Source: JBLNBU01 sp050260215 (lineage in GTDB: Bacteria > Pseudomonadota > Alphaproteobacteria > Rhodospirillales > Magnetospirillaceae). Taken from it: a DNA stretch of 62,086 bases. The notes under the pieces were generated by a model that saw only the letters and a list, made by a program, of their open reading frames with translations, was not told the origin of the DNA and did no database searches. The stretch spans positions 1 through 62,086 of the forward strand of contig JBLNBU010000049.1 of assembly GCA_050260215.1 (NCBI GenBank), given 5' to 3'. The position numbers were made by a program, and so were the translations under genes. Below, piece after piece: positions 28,087 through 36,503 of this stretch (position 1 is its first letter; each line of letters starts with the position of its first letter).

Positions 28087-29579
28087 CCCAGCCCTTCGGC
28101 AGGCAGGGTGTCCGAGGCCACCCGCCGTTCGGCCGGGCCGGGATTGAACACGCACAACAGGCGCTCGCCGCCGCCCTCACGCTCGAATGCCACCAGGGCG
28201 GGATCGAGGTCGACCAGCCGCAACGCCCCGTCGACCAGGGCCGGATGGCGCCTGCGCCAGCGCAAGAGCCGGCGGGTGACGTTCAAGGTCGAGGCCCCGT
28301 CTGCCTCTTGGACCTCAACCGCCAGGGCGCGGTGGGCGTCGGGGACGGGCAGCCAGGGCCGGACCGGTTCGGGTGCAAGGGTCCACGGCAGCGGCGTGCG
28401 GCAGCCGTCGCGGCCCTTGAAGTCGGGCCAGAAATTCCGCCCGAATGGATCGACCAGGCGCTCGAACGGGATGTCGGCCTCGGGCAGGCCCAGTTCCTCG
28501 CCCTGGTACAGGCACACCGGCCCGCGTAAGCCCAGCAGCAGTGCCAGCATCATCTGCGCCGCCGCCGGACTGCCGTCGCCCCAGCGGCTGGCGGCGCGCT
28601 CGACGTCGTGGTTGGAGAACGCCCACGCCAGGGTGCCGGCGGGCACCTTGGCCTCGACCTCGGCGATGATGGCGGTCAGGCTGGCGGCGGTGAATGGCCG
28701 GCGCATCACCCCCAGGGTATAGGCGGTGTGCAGGTGCCCGGGCGCGGTATAGAGCGCGGCGCGGGCAAACGGGTCGCCGACACTGGACAGCTCGGCCATG
28801 GTCACGGTGCCGGGAAAGCGGTCGGTGAGCGTGCGGATGCGCCCCAGGATGGCCAGCGCCGAAGGCTGGATCATGTCGTGGCGGTGCTCCTGCATGGCGA
28901 AGGGCCGCTGCGGGATCTCGGCCAGGCCGCGCGGCGGGTTGTCGTGCAGGCCCGGGTCGTGGGCCAGGAAATCCACCGCATCCAGGCGGAAGCCGTCGAC
29001 GCCGCGACCCAGCCAGAACTCGCCCACCGCCAGCATGGCCTCGGCGACCTGCGGGTTGCACCAGTCCAGCGCCGGCTGGCTGGGCAGGAAATGATGCAGG
29101 TAGTACTGCCGCCGCCTGGGCTCCCACGTCCAGGCCGGGCCGCCGAACACCGACAGCCAGTTGTTGGGTGGGGAACCGTCGGGCCTGGGATCGGCCCAGA
29201 CATACCAGTCCGTCTTGGGGTTGGCGCGGCTGGCGCGGCTTTCGGCGAACCACGGATGGCGGTCGGACGAATGCCCCCACACCTGGTCGAGGATGACCTT
29301 CAGCCCCAGTTCATGGGCGCCCGCCACCACCCGGTCGAAGTCGGCCATGGTGCCGAACAGCGGATCGACCGCGCACCAGTCGGCGACATCGTAGCCGAAG
29401 TCGCGCATGGGCGAGACGAACACCGGCGACAGCCAGATCGCGTCCACCCCCAGGCTGGCCACATAGGGCAGCTTCTCGGCCAGCCCGGCCAGGTCGCCGA
29501 CCCCGTCGCCGGTGCCGTCGGCAAAGCTGCGCGGATATACCTGGTAGATGACCGCACCCCGCCACCACTCGCCCGCCAT
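28017..29579 (-). CDS. GH13 alpha-glucosidase / oligosaccharide hydrolase
   Basis: 520 residues without signal peptide, so cytoplasmic. (beta/alpha)8 glycoside hydrolase of family 13: GAVIYQVYPRSFAD start, LDQVWGH (region I), GFRLDAVDF with nucleophile D200, MAEL with acid/base E263, and SNHDVER with H324-D325 (transition-state Asp). The sequence is closest in style to GH13_23-like alpha-glucosidases of proteobacteria acting on maltose-type or isomaltose-type sugars. No sugar transporter lies nearby, so intracellular maltodextrin use is inferred only. Its 3' end overlaps the convergent DHFR-like gene. Confidence 0.93.
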   Translation of the reverse strand: MAGEWWRGAVIYQVYPRSFADGTGDGVGDLAGLAEKLPYVASLGVDAIWLSPVFVSPMRDFGYDVADWCAVDPLFGTMADFDRVVAGAHELGLKVILDQVWGHSSDRHPWFAESRASRANPKTDWYVWADPRPDGSPPNNWLSVFGGPAWTWEPRRRQYYLHHFLPSQPALDWCNPQVAEAMLAVGEFWLGRGVDGFRLDAVDFLAHDPGLHDNPPRGLAEIPQRPFAMQEHRHDMIQPSALAILGRIRTLTDRFPGTVTMAELSSVGDPFARAALYTAPGHLHTAYTLGVMRRPFTAASLTAIIAEVEAKVPAGTLAWAFSNHDVERAASRWGDGSPAAAQMMLALLLGLRGPVCLYQGEELGLPEADIPFERLVDPFGRNFWPDFKGRDGCRTPLPWTLAPEPVRPWLPVPDAHRALAVEVQEADGASTLNVTRRLLRWRRRHPALVDGALRLVDLDPALVAFEREGGGERLLCVFNPGPAERRVASDTLPAEGLGYRVEDGFLVLAGWGAAFLPVTA

Positions 29580-29642
29580 GCCGTCCTCCGTGTCAGGGGG
29601 ACGAGCATGGCGCCGGCGGGGTTAAGGGCACGTATCCGAGCC

Positions 29643-29665
29643 CCCCTCTCCCAGCGGGAGAGGGG
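29643..29665. repeat. Palindromic repeat, CCCTCTCCC family, half element
   Basis: CCCCTCTCCC-AGC-GGGAGAGGGG, a perfect 10-bp stem with a 3-base loop, just downstream of ctrA and upstream of the GH13 gene. The first hairpin of the in-frame element in ftsY (36554-36574) is the same sequence. Confidence 0.8.
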
Positions 29666-29673
29666 ATCTGGCG

Positions 29674-30405
29674 TCACGCCACCGGCCGGCCTTCGGCGTG
29701 GCTGTCGCGGGGGCGCGAGGTGGGCTGGGGTTCGGGATCGCGCAGCACGTAGCCACGGCCCCAAACGGTCTCGATGTAGGAGTCGCCGCCGGTGGCGGTC
29801 GACAGCTTCTTCCTCAGCTTGCAGATGAAGACGTCGATGATCTTCAGCTCGGGCTCGTCGATGCCGCCATAGAGGTGGTTGAGGAACTGCTCCTTGGTCA
29901 GGGTCTGGCCCTTGCGCAAGGACAGCAGTTCAAGGATGCCGTATTCCTTGGCGGTCAGGTGCAGCGGCTCGCCGTCGACGGTGACGGTGCGGGTATCCAG
30001 GTTGACCGACAGCCGCCCGGTGTTGATGATCGACTGGGCGTGGCCCTTGGAACGGCGCACGATCGCCTGGATGCGGGCGACCAGTTCGCCGCGGTCGAAA
30101 GGCTTGGTCAAATAGTCGTCGGCGCCCGAGCCCAGGCCCTTGATCTTCTTTTCCGGCTCGGAGAGGCCGGACAGGATCAGCACCGGTGTCTCGACGCGGG
30201 CCGAGCGCAGGCGGCGCAGGACCTCGTAGCCGTCCATGTCGGGCAGCATCAGGTCGAGCAGGATAATGTCGTAGTCGTATAGTTTGCCGATCTCCAGCCC
30301 GTCCTCGCCGAGTGCCGTCGTATCGACGACCATGCCTTCGGCCTTTAGCATCGTCTCGATGACCTGGGCCATCATCGGGTCGTCTTCGACCACCAGCACG
30401 CGCAT
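29674..30405 (-). CDS. ctrA: Cell-cycle / motility response regulator CtrA
   Basis: 243 residues: receiver domain (acidic VEDDP, phospho-acceptor D51 in LLDLMLPDMDG, K in TKPF) and an OmpR-type winged helix with the CtrA-specific stretch LTAKEYGILELLSLRKGQTLTKEQFLNHLYGG and KIIDVFICKLRKKLS. ATG 30405 gives the family start MRVLVVEDDP; the 23 extra upstream codons are not conserved. In Rhodospirillales CtrA mainly drives motility genes and is not essential, which fits its place divergent from fliI-fliJ. No cckA, chpT or divK is present in the window. Confidence 0.97.
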   Translation of the reverse strand: MRVLVVEDDPMMAQVIETMLKAEGMVVDTTALGEDGLEIGKLYDYDIILLDLMLPDMDGYEVLRRLRSARVETPVLILSGLSEPEKKIKGLGSGADDYLTKPFDRGELVARIQAIVRRSKGHAQSIINTGRLSVNLDTRTVTVDGEPLHLTAKEYGILELLSLRKGQTLTKEQFLNHLYGGIDEPELKIIDVFICKLRKKLSTATGGDSYIETVWGRGYVLRDPEPQPTSRPRDSHAEGRPVA

Positions 30406-30438
30406 CTGCGATATCCCGATTACTTCGTGTATTGAAGA

Positions 30439-30451
30439 TATGGTAACCATA
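30439..30451. promoter_or_regulatory. Perfect 13-bp palindrome between ctrA and fliI
   Basis: TATGGT-A-ACCATA lies 34 bases before the ctrA start in the divergent promoter region. It contains GTAACCAT, one base off the TTAACCAT half-site of CtrA, so autoregulation and fliI control are plausible. No full TTAA-N7-TTAA site was found. Confidence 0.45.
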
Positions 30452-30579
30452 AGGGGGTATTCTGGCGACTTCAAGGCGCCAGCCCCCTGCGACCCCCACG
30501 ATTAAGGGTGAATTCGCATTTTGGCGGGCGGCCGGCGCCGCCCGTCCATGGCGCGACTGACAAGGGGGAACGGTTCGAC

Positions 30580-31932
30580 GTGCGGTTCATGCTGCGCAAC
30601 CTGCTCAACGACCTCGACCGTGTATCGGAAATCCAGGTGTACGGCCGCGTCGCCGCGGTCCAGGGCATGCTGATCGAGGCCGGCGGCGTGCAGCGCACCA
30701 TCTCGGTCGGCGACCGCTGCCACGTCATCGCCCGCGACGGCCGCAAGGTGGCCTGCGAGGTGGTGGGCTTCCGCAACGGCCGTGCCTTGTTGATGCCATT
30801 TTCCGCCGTCGACGGCATCGGGCTGGGCTGCCGCACCGAGGTCCAGGACGCCGAGCCGGTCATCTATCCCGAGACCGGCTGGCTGGGCCGGGTGATCAAC
30901 GCCTTCGGCGAGCCGGTGGACGGCAAGGGCCCGCTGCCCAGCGGCGACGCCCCCTATCTGGTGCGCAACCGCCCGCCGCCGGCCCATTCCCGCTCGCGGG
31001 TGCAGGGCAAGATCGACCTGGGCGTGCGCGCGGTGAACACCTTCCTCACCTGCTGCCGCGGCCAGCGCATGGGCATCTTCGCCGGTTCGGGCGTGGGCAA
31101 GTCGTCGCTGATGTCGATGATGGCGCGCAACACCTCGGCCGACGTCTCGGTGATCGGCCTGATCGGCGAGCGCGGCCGCGAGGCGCGCGAGTTCATCGAG
31201 GACGACCTGGGCCCCGAGGGCATGGCGCGTTCCGTGGTGGTGGTGTCGACCTCGGACGAAAGCCCGCTGATGCGCCGCCAGGCGGCCTATGTGACCCTGG
31301 CAGTGGCCGAGTTCTTCCGCGACCAGGGCCTGGACGTGCTGTGCATGATGGACTCGGTCACCCGCTTCGCCATGGCCCAGCGCGAGATCTCGCTGTCGGC
31401 GGGCGAGCCGCCGGCCAGCAAGGGCTATACCCCCACCGTGTTCGCCGAACTGCCGCGCCTGTTGGAGCGCGCCGGCCCCGGCGTCGGCAAGGGGTCGATC
31501 ACCGGGCTGTTCACCGTGCTGGTCGACGCCGACGACCACAACGAACCCATCGCCGACGCGGTGCGCGGCATCCTGGACGGCCATATCGTGCTGGACCGCG
31601 CCATCGCCGAGCGCGGCCGCTATCCGGCGGTCAACGTGCTGCGCAGCGTGTCGCGTACCATGCCCGGCTGCAACAACGCCGAGGAGAACGACCTGGTGCG
31701 CCGGGCGCGCATCCTGCTGTCGACCTACGAGGACATGGCCGAGCTGATCCGGCTGGGCGCCTATCGCCGCGGCACCGACCCGGCGGTGGACGAGGCCATG
31801 CACTACTATCCGCAGCTGGAGGACTTCCTGGGCCAGGCCAAATCCGACGCCACCCAACTCGCCGACTGCTACGCCATGCTGGCCGAGATCCTGGGCATGC
31901 CGTTCGAGGGCGACGGCATGGGCGGACGATAA
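30580..31932 (+). CDS. fliI: Flagellar export ATPase FliI
   Basis: Powers the flagellar type III export gate. 450 residues from GTG 30580 (a GGGGGAA run lies upstream; ATG 30589 and GTG 30508 are alternatives). Landmarks: Walker A AGSGVGKSS (168-176), GLIGERGREAREF, Walker B LDVLCMMDSVTRFAMAQRE, PPASKGYTPTVFAELPRLLERAG and GSITGLFTVLVDADDHNEP. It is followed 12 bases later by fliJ. The rest of the flagellar genes must lie elsewhere. Confidence 0.95.
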   Translation: MRFMLRNLLNDLDRVSEIQVYGRVAAVQGMLIEAGGVQRTISVGDRCHVIARDGRKVACEVVGFRNGRALLMPFSAVDGIGLGCRTEVQDAEPVIYPETGWLGRVINAFGEPVDGKGPLPSGDAPYLVRNRPPPAHSRSRVQGKIDLGVRAVNTFLTCCRGQRMGIFAGSGVGKSSLMSMMARNTSADVSVIGLIGERGREAREFIEDDLGPEGMARSVVVVSTSDESPLMRRQAAYVTLAVAEFFRDQGLDVLCMMDSVTRFAMAQREISLSAGEPPASKGYTPTVFAELPRLLERAGPGVGKGSITGLFTVLVDADDHNEPIADAVRGILDGHIVLDRAIAERGRYPAVNVLRSVSRTMPGCNNAEENDLVRRARILLSTYEDMAELIRLGAYRRGTDPAVDEAMHYYPQLEDFLGQAKSDATQLADCYAMLAEILGMPFEGDGMGGR

Positions 31933-31944
31933 GGCGCCCCTTTC

Positions 31945-32376
31945 TTGGCGAAATCCCTCAAGACCCTGATCCGCCTGGCCAAGTGGAACGTGGATGAGAA
32001 GCGTCGCGTGCTGACCGCCCTGCAGGCGCGCGAGGACGAAATTCTGGCCACCATCGAAGCGGAAGAGCAGCAGCTGGCGGTCGAACAGCGGGTCGCGGCC
32101 GAGGATTCCACCGGGGCCGGCTTCATGTACGGCGCCTATGCCGACGCCTGGCTGCGGCGGCGCGAACAGCTGTTTTCGATGCTGGAGGCGGTGCGCGCCG
32201 AGATCAGCATGGCCCGCGACGCCCTCGCCGAGGCCTTCGGCGAGCTCAAGACCTACGAGATCACCCAGCGCGAACGCGAACGCCGCGCCCAGGCCGAGGC
32301 CGATCGCAAGGAACAGCAGTTCCTGGACGAGATCGGGCTGAACATCTACCGGCGCAAGGACAAGGACGTCACCTGA
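31945..32376 (+). CDS. fliJ: Flagellar export chaperone FliJ
   Basis: 143 residues, almost wholly helical and charged (LKTLIRLAKWNVDEKRRVLT... QREREREAQAEADRKEQQF-type pattern), as expected for the coiled-coil FliJ stalk that inserts into the FliI ring and FlhA. TTG 31945 start with AAGGCG upstream. Sequence conservation in FliJ is low, so the call relies on the fliI neighbour, size and coiled coil. The last 8 bases overlap the end of the convergent antiporter gene. Confidence 0.85.
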   Translation: MAKSLKTLIRLAKWNVDEKRRVLTALQAREDEILATIEAEEQQLAVEQRVAAEDSTGAGFMYGAYADAWLRRREQLFSMLEAVRAEISMARDALAEAFGELKTYEITQRERERRAQAEADRKEQQFLDEIGLNIYRRKDKDVT

Positions 32377-34168
32377 ACAGCCCCGGAAACCGCCGCTTCA
32401 GCGCCGCCTTGAGGTCGCGGCGGCCCTGGAACAGGGGCAGGCGGGGCTTGTCGATGGGGGTGGGCTCGACCGCCAGGCCGATCTCGGCGATGGCGCCGTC
32501 GTCGAACAGCGAGCGCACGATCAGCTCGACCTCGCCCAAGGGCGCGCGGTCGCCGATGCCGGGCTTGACCTTCAACTCGCGGCGCAGCCACTCGGCGACG
32601 CTGAGGTCGGCAGCATCCGCCGGCACCGGCAGGCCGTAGGTCAGCGCCAGCTCGCGCATGCGGGTCGACGGGGGCAGGGCGAAGTCGCCGAAGAACTGGC
32701 GGTCGGCCTCGGCCAGCACCGCCGGGCTGGCGAACAGGCGGTCGAGATGGGCGACCTTCTCGGGCCTGGCGAACAGATAGACCATGTCGCCCGGCCGCAA
32801 CGCCCCCGCCGCATGGAAGCCGTAGGAGGTGCGTTCGCGCACCACCAGCGAGGGCACCGCCCAGCGCGGCAGCCGGTGGCCTTGCGCCACCAGGCTGTCG
32901 GCGACGATGCGGTAGGCGACCAGCTCGTGGCGGGCGCCGGGGATCTCGAGCTCCATGCGGTGCACCGGCCCGATGCGCCGCGGCACCACCTGGCCCAGGA
33001 AGCGTGCCACCGCGCCGATGGTCCAGCCTTGCATGGCCAGGCTCATCAGCACCACCAGGAAGGCGACGGCGAAATAGACCCGCCCCTGCTCCAGCCCCGC
33101 CGCCATGGGCAGGATGGACAGCAGGATCGACACCGCGCCACGCAAGCCCACCCAGGCGACGAACGCGGTTTCGTTGCGGTTGAAGCGAAACGGCGCCAGG
33201 CACAGCCACACCGCCAAGGGCCGGGCCACGAAGGCCAGCACCACCGCCACCACCACCGCCGCCGGCAGCCAGGGCGGCAGTTCCGACGGTACCGCCATCA
33301 GTCCCAGCGTCAGGAACATGGCGATCTGCGCCAGCCAGGTCATGCCGTCCTGGAAGCGGCGCATGGTCTCGGGCGCGGCCAGCCGGGCGTTGCCGGCCAC
33401 CAGGCCCGCAGCGTAGACCGCCAGAAAGCCGCTGCCGTGCAGCATGCCGGCCAGGGCGAAGATCACCAGCGCCATGGCCAAGGCCAGCAGCGGCTGCAGG
33501 CCGCGCTCGAACCCCAGCTTGTTGACGGCCAGCACGATGACCATGCCGCCGGACAGGCCGACGCCCAGGCCGACGCCCATCTGCAGCACGAACTCGGCCG
33601 CCATCTTCAGCCCCGGCGCCTCGGCGCCGCCGTGGGCCAGCAGGTCGACCAGCGCCAGGGTCAGGAAGATGGCCATGGGGTCGTTGCTGCCCGACTCGAT
33701 TTCCAGGGTCGAGCGCACCCGGTCGCGGACGTGGATGCCGCCGACGCGCAGCAGGAAGAACACCGCGGCCGCATCGGTGGGGCTGACGATGGCGCCCAGC
33801 AGCAACGACTGCACCGGCCCCAGCCCGAGGACGAAATGCGCGGCCACCCCCACCACCGAGGCCGACACCAGCACGCCCAGGGTGGACAGCGCCAGCGCCG
33901 GCCATGCCGCCGCCCGGAAGGTCTTGAGCCGGGTGTGGAAGCCCGAATCGAACAGGATCACCGCCAGCGCCACCGAGCCGACCAGATAGGCGGCGTTGGG
34001 GTCGTCCACATGCAGCGCGCCCACGCCCCCGCCGCCGGCCAGCAGGCCGACGCCCAGGAACACCAGCAGCAGCGGCGCGCCGATGCGGAACGACAGCAGG
34101 CTGGAGAAGATGCTGAGCGCCACCAGCCCCGACACGGTCAGGATGGCGGCGTTCATGCTCTCGATCAT
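32369..34168 (-). CDS. K+/H+ antiporter, CvrA/NhaP2 type
   Basis: 599 residues. The first about 390 form a CPA1 antiporter of roughly 12-13 membrane helices, including GAIVSPTDAAAVFFLL (conserved Asp) and IESGSNDPMAIFLTLAL (ND motif). After it come a TrkA-C-like regulatory domain (near 405-480) and a C-terminal CorC/HlyC-like domain (LSVAEWLRRELKVKPGIGD). This is the CvrA (YcgO) architecture, which controls potassium and volume at the inner membrane. The bases just before the ATG (AGGGACAAGAAGA) form the end of a dispersed repeat. Confidence 0.92.
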   Translation of the reverse strand: MIESMNAAILTVSGLVALSIFSSLLSFRIGAPLLLVFLGVGLLAGGGGVGALHVDDPNAAYLVGSVALAVILFDSGFHTRLKTFRAAAWPALALSTLGVLVSASVVGVAAHFVLGLGPVQSLLLGAIVSPTDAAAVFFLLRVGGIHVRDRVRSTLEIESGSNDPMAIFLTLALVDLLAHGGAEAPGLKMAAEFVLQMGVGLGVGLSGGMVIVLAVNKLGFERGLQPLLALAMALVIFALAGMLHGSGFLAVYAAGLVAGNARLAAPETMRRFQDGMTWLAQIAMFLTLGLMAVPSELPPWLPAAVVVAVVLAFVARPLAVWLCLAPFRFNRNETAFVAWVGLRGAVSILLSILPMAAGLEQGRVYFAVAFLVVLMSLAMQGWTIGAVARFLGQVVPRRIGPVHRMELEIPGARHELVAYRIVADSLVAQGHRLPRWAVPSLVVRERTSYGFHAAGALRPGDMVYLFARPEKVAHLDRLFASPAVLAEADRQFFGDFALPPSTRMRELALTYGLPVPADAADLSVAEWLRRELKVKPGIGDRAPLGEVELIVRSLFDDGAIAEIGLAVEPTPIDKPRLPLFQGRRDLKAALKRRFPGLFR

Positions 34169-34230
34169 TCTTCTTGTCCCTTGCCGGGCGCGGGCCTTCT
34201 ACCCGCTTGGCCGCGGCCTCAATGGCCACC
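34169..34230. repeat. Dispersed repeat in the leader of the antiporter gene
   Basis: Plus-strand TTCTTGTCCCTTGCCGGGCGC followed by a GCTTGGCCGCGGCCTCAATGGCC block, given here in separate pieces. The first block matches the trpA leader (TTGTCCCT..GCCGGGCGC) and the second matches the element at 37577-37630 (GCTTGGCTGCCGCCTTGATGGC). Confidence 0.65.
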
Positions 34231-34311
34231 TGAAAAGCTCACCTCGATTAAAGGCCAAGTCGGGGCCGCTGTCGAACCCGGTATTGCTGGACTCTCAAGG
34301 CCCCGCGCCCA

Positions 34312-34317
34312 TATAAC
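34312..34317 (+). promoter_or_regulatory. -10 hexamer abutting the dapF start (possible leaderless mRNA)
   Basis: TATAAC ends six bases before ATG 34324, so the normal start point of transcription would fall on the A of the ATG. No Shine-Dalgarno sequence is visible before the ATG. A -35 is not clear (TTGCTG and CTGGAC are badly spaced). Confidence 0.4.
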
Positions 34318-34323
34318 CCAGCC

Positions 34324-35169
34324 ATGACCGCAAAGAGAGCAGGGCGCCCCTTCGTCAAGATGCACGGGTTGGGCAACGACTTCGTCGTTCTCGACGCGCG
34401 CCCGCATCCGTTCGAGCTGACCCCCGACACCGTGCGCGCCATCGCCGACCGCCGCACCGGCGTGGGCTGCGACCAGCTGATCGTCATCGCCCCGGCCAAG
34501 GACGCGGTCTCGGACGCGACCATGCTGATCTTCAACGCCGACGGGTCCGAGGTCGCCGCCTGCGGCAACGCCAGCCGCTGTGTCGCCTGGCTGTTGATGC
34601 GCGAATCGGGCCGCGACAAGGTGGTGATCGAGACCCGCGCCGGCCTGCTCGACGCCGAATGGCGCGACGAATACCTGGTCGCCGTCGACATGGGGCCTGC
34701 CCGGCTGGACTGGCGCGAGATCCCCGTCGCCGAACCGGTCGACACCCTTCACCTGGGGCTGCGCTTGGGCCCGCTGTCCGACCCGGTAGGCGTCAGCATG
34801 GGCAACCCGCACGCGGTGTTCTTCGTCGACGACGCCGAAGCGGTCGACCTGGCCGCCCTGGGCCCGGTGCTGGAACACCACCGCCTGTTCCCCGAGCGTG
34901 CCAACATCGAGGTCGCCCAGGTAGTCTCGCCCCAGCGCATCCGCATGCGGGTGTGGGAGCGCGGATCGGGCATCACCATGGCCTGCGGCACCGGCGCCTG
35001 CGCCACCCTGGTGGCGGCGGCGCGCCGCGGCCTGACGGGGCGCAAGGCCGAGGTGGTCCTGGACGGCGGCATCCTGGTCATCGAATGGCTGCCCGACGAC
35101 CACGTGCTGATGACCGGCCCGGTCGCGGTCGCCTTTACCGGCGTCCTGGACCCATCGCTGGTGCCATGA
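34324..35169 (+). CDS. dapF: Diaminopimelate epimerase
   Basis: Converts LL- to meso-diaminopimelate for lysine and peptidoglycan. 281 residues with both active-site Cys motifs: NADGSEVAACGNASRCVAW and GSGITMACGTGACATLVAA, plus the start KMHGLGNDFVVLD. First gene of dapF-mtaB-ftsY-MFS, a common alphaproteobacterial order; its TGA overlaps the ATG annotated for mtaB. No SD is visible before its own ATG. Confidence 0.97.
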   Translation: MTAKRAGRPFVKMHGLGNDFVVLDARPHPFELTPDTVRAIADRRTGVGCDQLIVIAPAKDAVSDATMLIFNADGSEVAACGNASRCVAWLLMRESGRDKVVIETRAGLLDAEWRDEYLVAVDMGPARLDWREIPVAEPVDTLHLGLRLGPLSDPVGVSMGNPHAVFFVDDAEAVDLAALGPVLEHHRLFPERANIEVAQVVSPQRIRMRVWERGSGITMACGTGACATLVAAARRGLTGRKAEVVLDGGILVIEWLPDDHVLMTGPVAVAFTGVLDPSLVP

Positions 35170-36503
35170 GCAACGCCCGTCATGCCCGCGCAGGCGGGCA
35201 TCCAGGAGTCGCGGAAACGCCGGCGGAGCCCCCCCTGGATCCCCGCCCGGCGCCTGAGGGACAAACACAAATCATCACCTTCGGCTGCCGCCTGAACGCC
35301 TACGAGTCCGAGGTGATGCGCGAGCACGCCAAGGCCGTCGCGACCGGCACCGAGACGGTGATCGTCAACACCTGCGCGGTCACCGCCGAGGCCGAGCGCC
35401 AGGCCCGCCAGGCCATCCGCAAGCTGCGGCGCGAGCACCCCGGCGCGCGCATCGTGGTCACCGGCTGCGCCGCCCAGGTCCACCCCGACAAGTTCGCCGG
35501 CATGCCCGAGGTCGACCAGGTGTTGGGCAACGCCGACAAGATGAAGCCCGACGCCTTCGCCCAACCCGCGCCCGAACGCATCGTGGTCACCGACATCATG
35601 GAGGTGCGCGAGGTCGCCGCCCACCTGGTGTCGGGCTTCGAGGGCCGGGCACGCGCCTTCGTCGAGGTCCAGCAGGGCTGCGACCACCGCTGCACCTTCT
35701 GCATCATCCCGTTCGGCCGCGGCCCCAACCGCTCGGTGCCCATGGGCCGCATCGTCGACCAGGTGCGCGAGCTGGTGGCGAGCGGCTTCGCCGAGGTGGT
35801 GCTGACCGGGGTCGACGTCACCGCCTATGGCTCCGACCTGCCCGGCCGGCCGACATTCGGCCAAATGGTGCGCCGCCTGCTGGCCGGCGTCCCCGAACTG
35901 CCGCGCCTGCGCCTGTCCTCGCTCGACCCGGTCGAGGTCGACGACGACCTGCTGCGCGTCATCGCCGAGGAACCCCGGCTGATGCCGCACTTCCACCTGT
36001 CGGTCCAGGCCGGCGACGACATGGTCTTGAAGCGCATGAAGCGCCGGCATTGCCGCGACGACGTGCTGCGCCTGGCCGCACGGCTGCGTTCCTTGCGCGG
36101 CGACGTCGCCCTGGGAGCCGACCTGATCGCCGGCTTCCCCACCGAGGACGAGGACATGTTCCGCCGCTCGGCCGACCTGGTGGACGAGGCCGGGCTGACC
36201 CACCTGCACGTCTTCCCGTTCAGCCGCCGCCCGGGCACGCCGGCCGCACGCATGCCCCAGGTCCCCGGCGACGTGGTCCGCCGCCGCGCCGCCGAGCTGC
36301 GCGCCAAGGGCGAGGCGGCCATGGCGGCCTTCACCGCCTCGCGCGTGGGCACCGAGGCCCAGGTACTGGTCGAGACCGACGGCGAGGGCCATTCTGAACA
36401 CTTTCTGCCGGTCCGCGTGGCCGGCGCGCCCGCCGGGCGCATCGTCGCGGTCAGGCTGGCCGCCGGCGCCGACGGCGGGCTGGTCGGCGAGGAACGGACA
36501 TGA
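35166..36503 (+). CDS. mtaB: tRNA t6A37 methylthiotransferase
   Basis: Radical-SAM enzyme that adds a methylthio group to t6A37 of tRNAs. 445 residues from ATG 35166; N-terminal MTTase cysteines C41, C70, C101, the radical-SAM triad C172, C176, C179 (GCDHRCTFC), and a C-terminal TRAM-like part. Residues 5-34 are encoded by palindromic repeat DNA; the conserved protein begins at ITFGCRLNAYE (36 on). If translation began after the repeat, the first codon there would be ATC (35271), which is not a normal start, so read-through from the dapF-overlapping ATG is preferred. The gene overlaps ftsY by ATGA. Confidence 0.93.
   Translation: MSNARHARAGGHPGVAETPAEPPLDPRPAPEGQTQIITFGCRLNAYESEVMREHAKAVATGTETVIVNTCAVTAEAERQARQAIRKLRREHPGARIVVTGCAAQVHPDKFAGMPEVDQVLGNADKMKPDAFAQPAPERIVVTDIMEVREVAAHLVSGFEGRARAFVEVQQGCDHRCTFCIIPFGRGPNRSVPMGRIVDQVRELVASGFAEVVLTGVDVTAYGSDLPGRPTFGQMVRRLLAGVPELPRLRLSSLDPVEVDDDLLRVIAEEPRLMPHFHLSVQAGDDMVLKRMKRRHCRDDVLRLAARLRSLRGDVALGADLIAGFPTEDEDMFRRSADLVDEAGLTHLHVFPFSRRPGTPAARMPQVPGDVVRRRAAELRAKGEAAMAAFTASRVGTEAQVLVETDGEGHSEHFLPVRVAGAPAGRIVAVRLAAGADGGLVGEERT
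35178..35264 (+). repeat. Composite palindromic repeat inside the mtaB reading frame
   Basis: Begins CGTCATGCCCGCGCAGGCGG, with the hairpin GCCCGCgcaGGCGGGC, and closes with CCTGGATCCCCGCC, the inverted partner of CATCCAGG. It is joined to the 21-base block 35244-35264, which is identical to the trpA leader repeat on the other strand. It encodes residues 5-33, read as RHARAGGHPG...RPAPEGQ. Confidence 0.8.
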
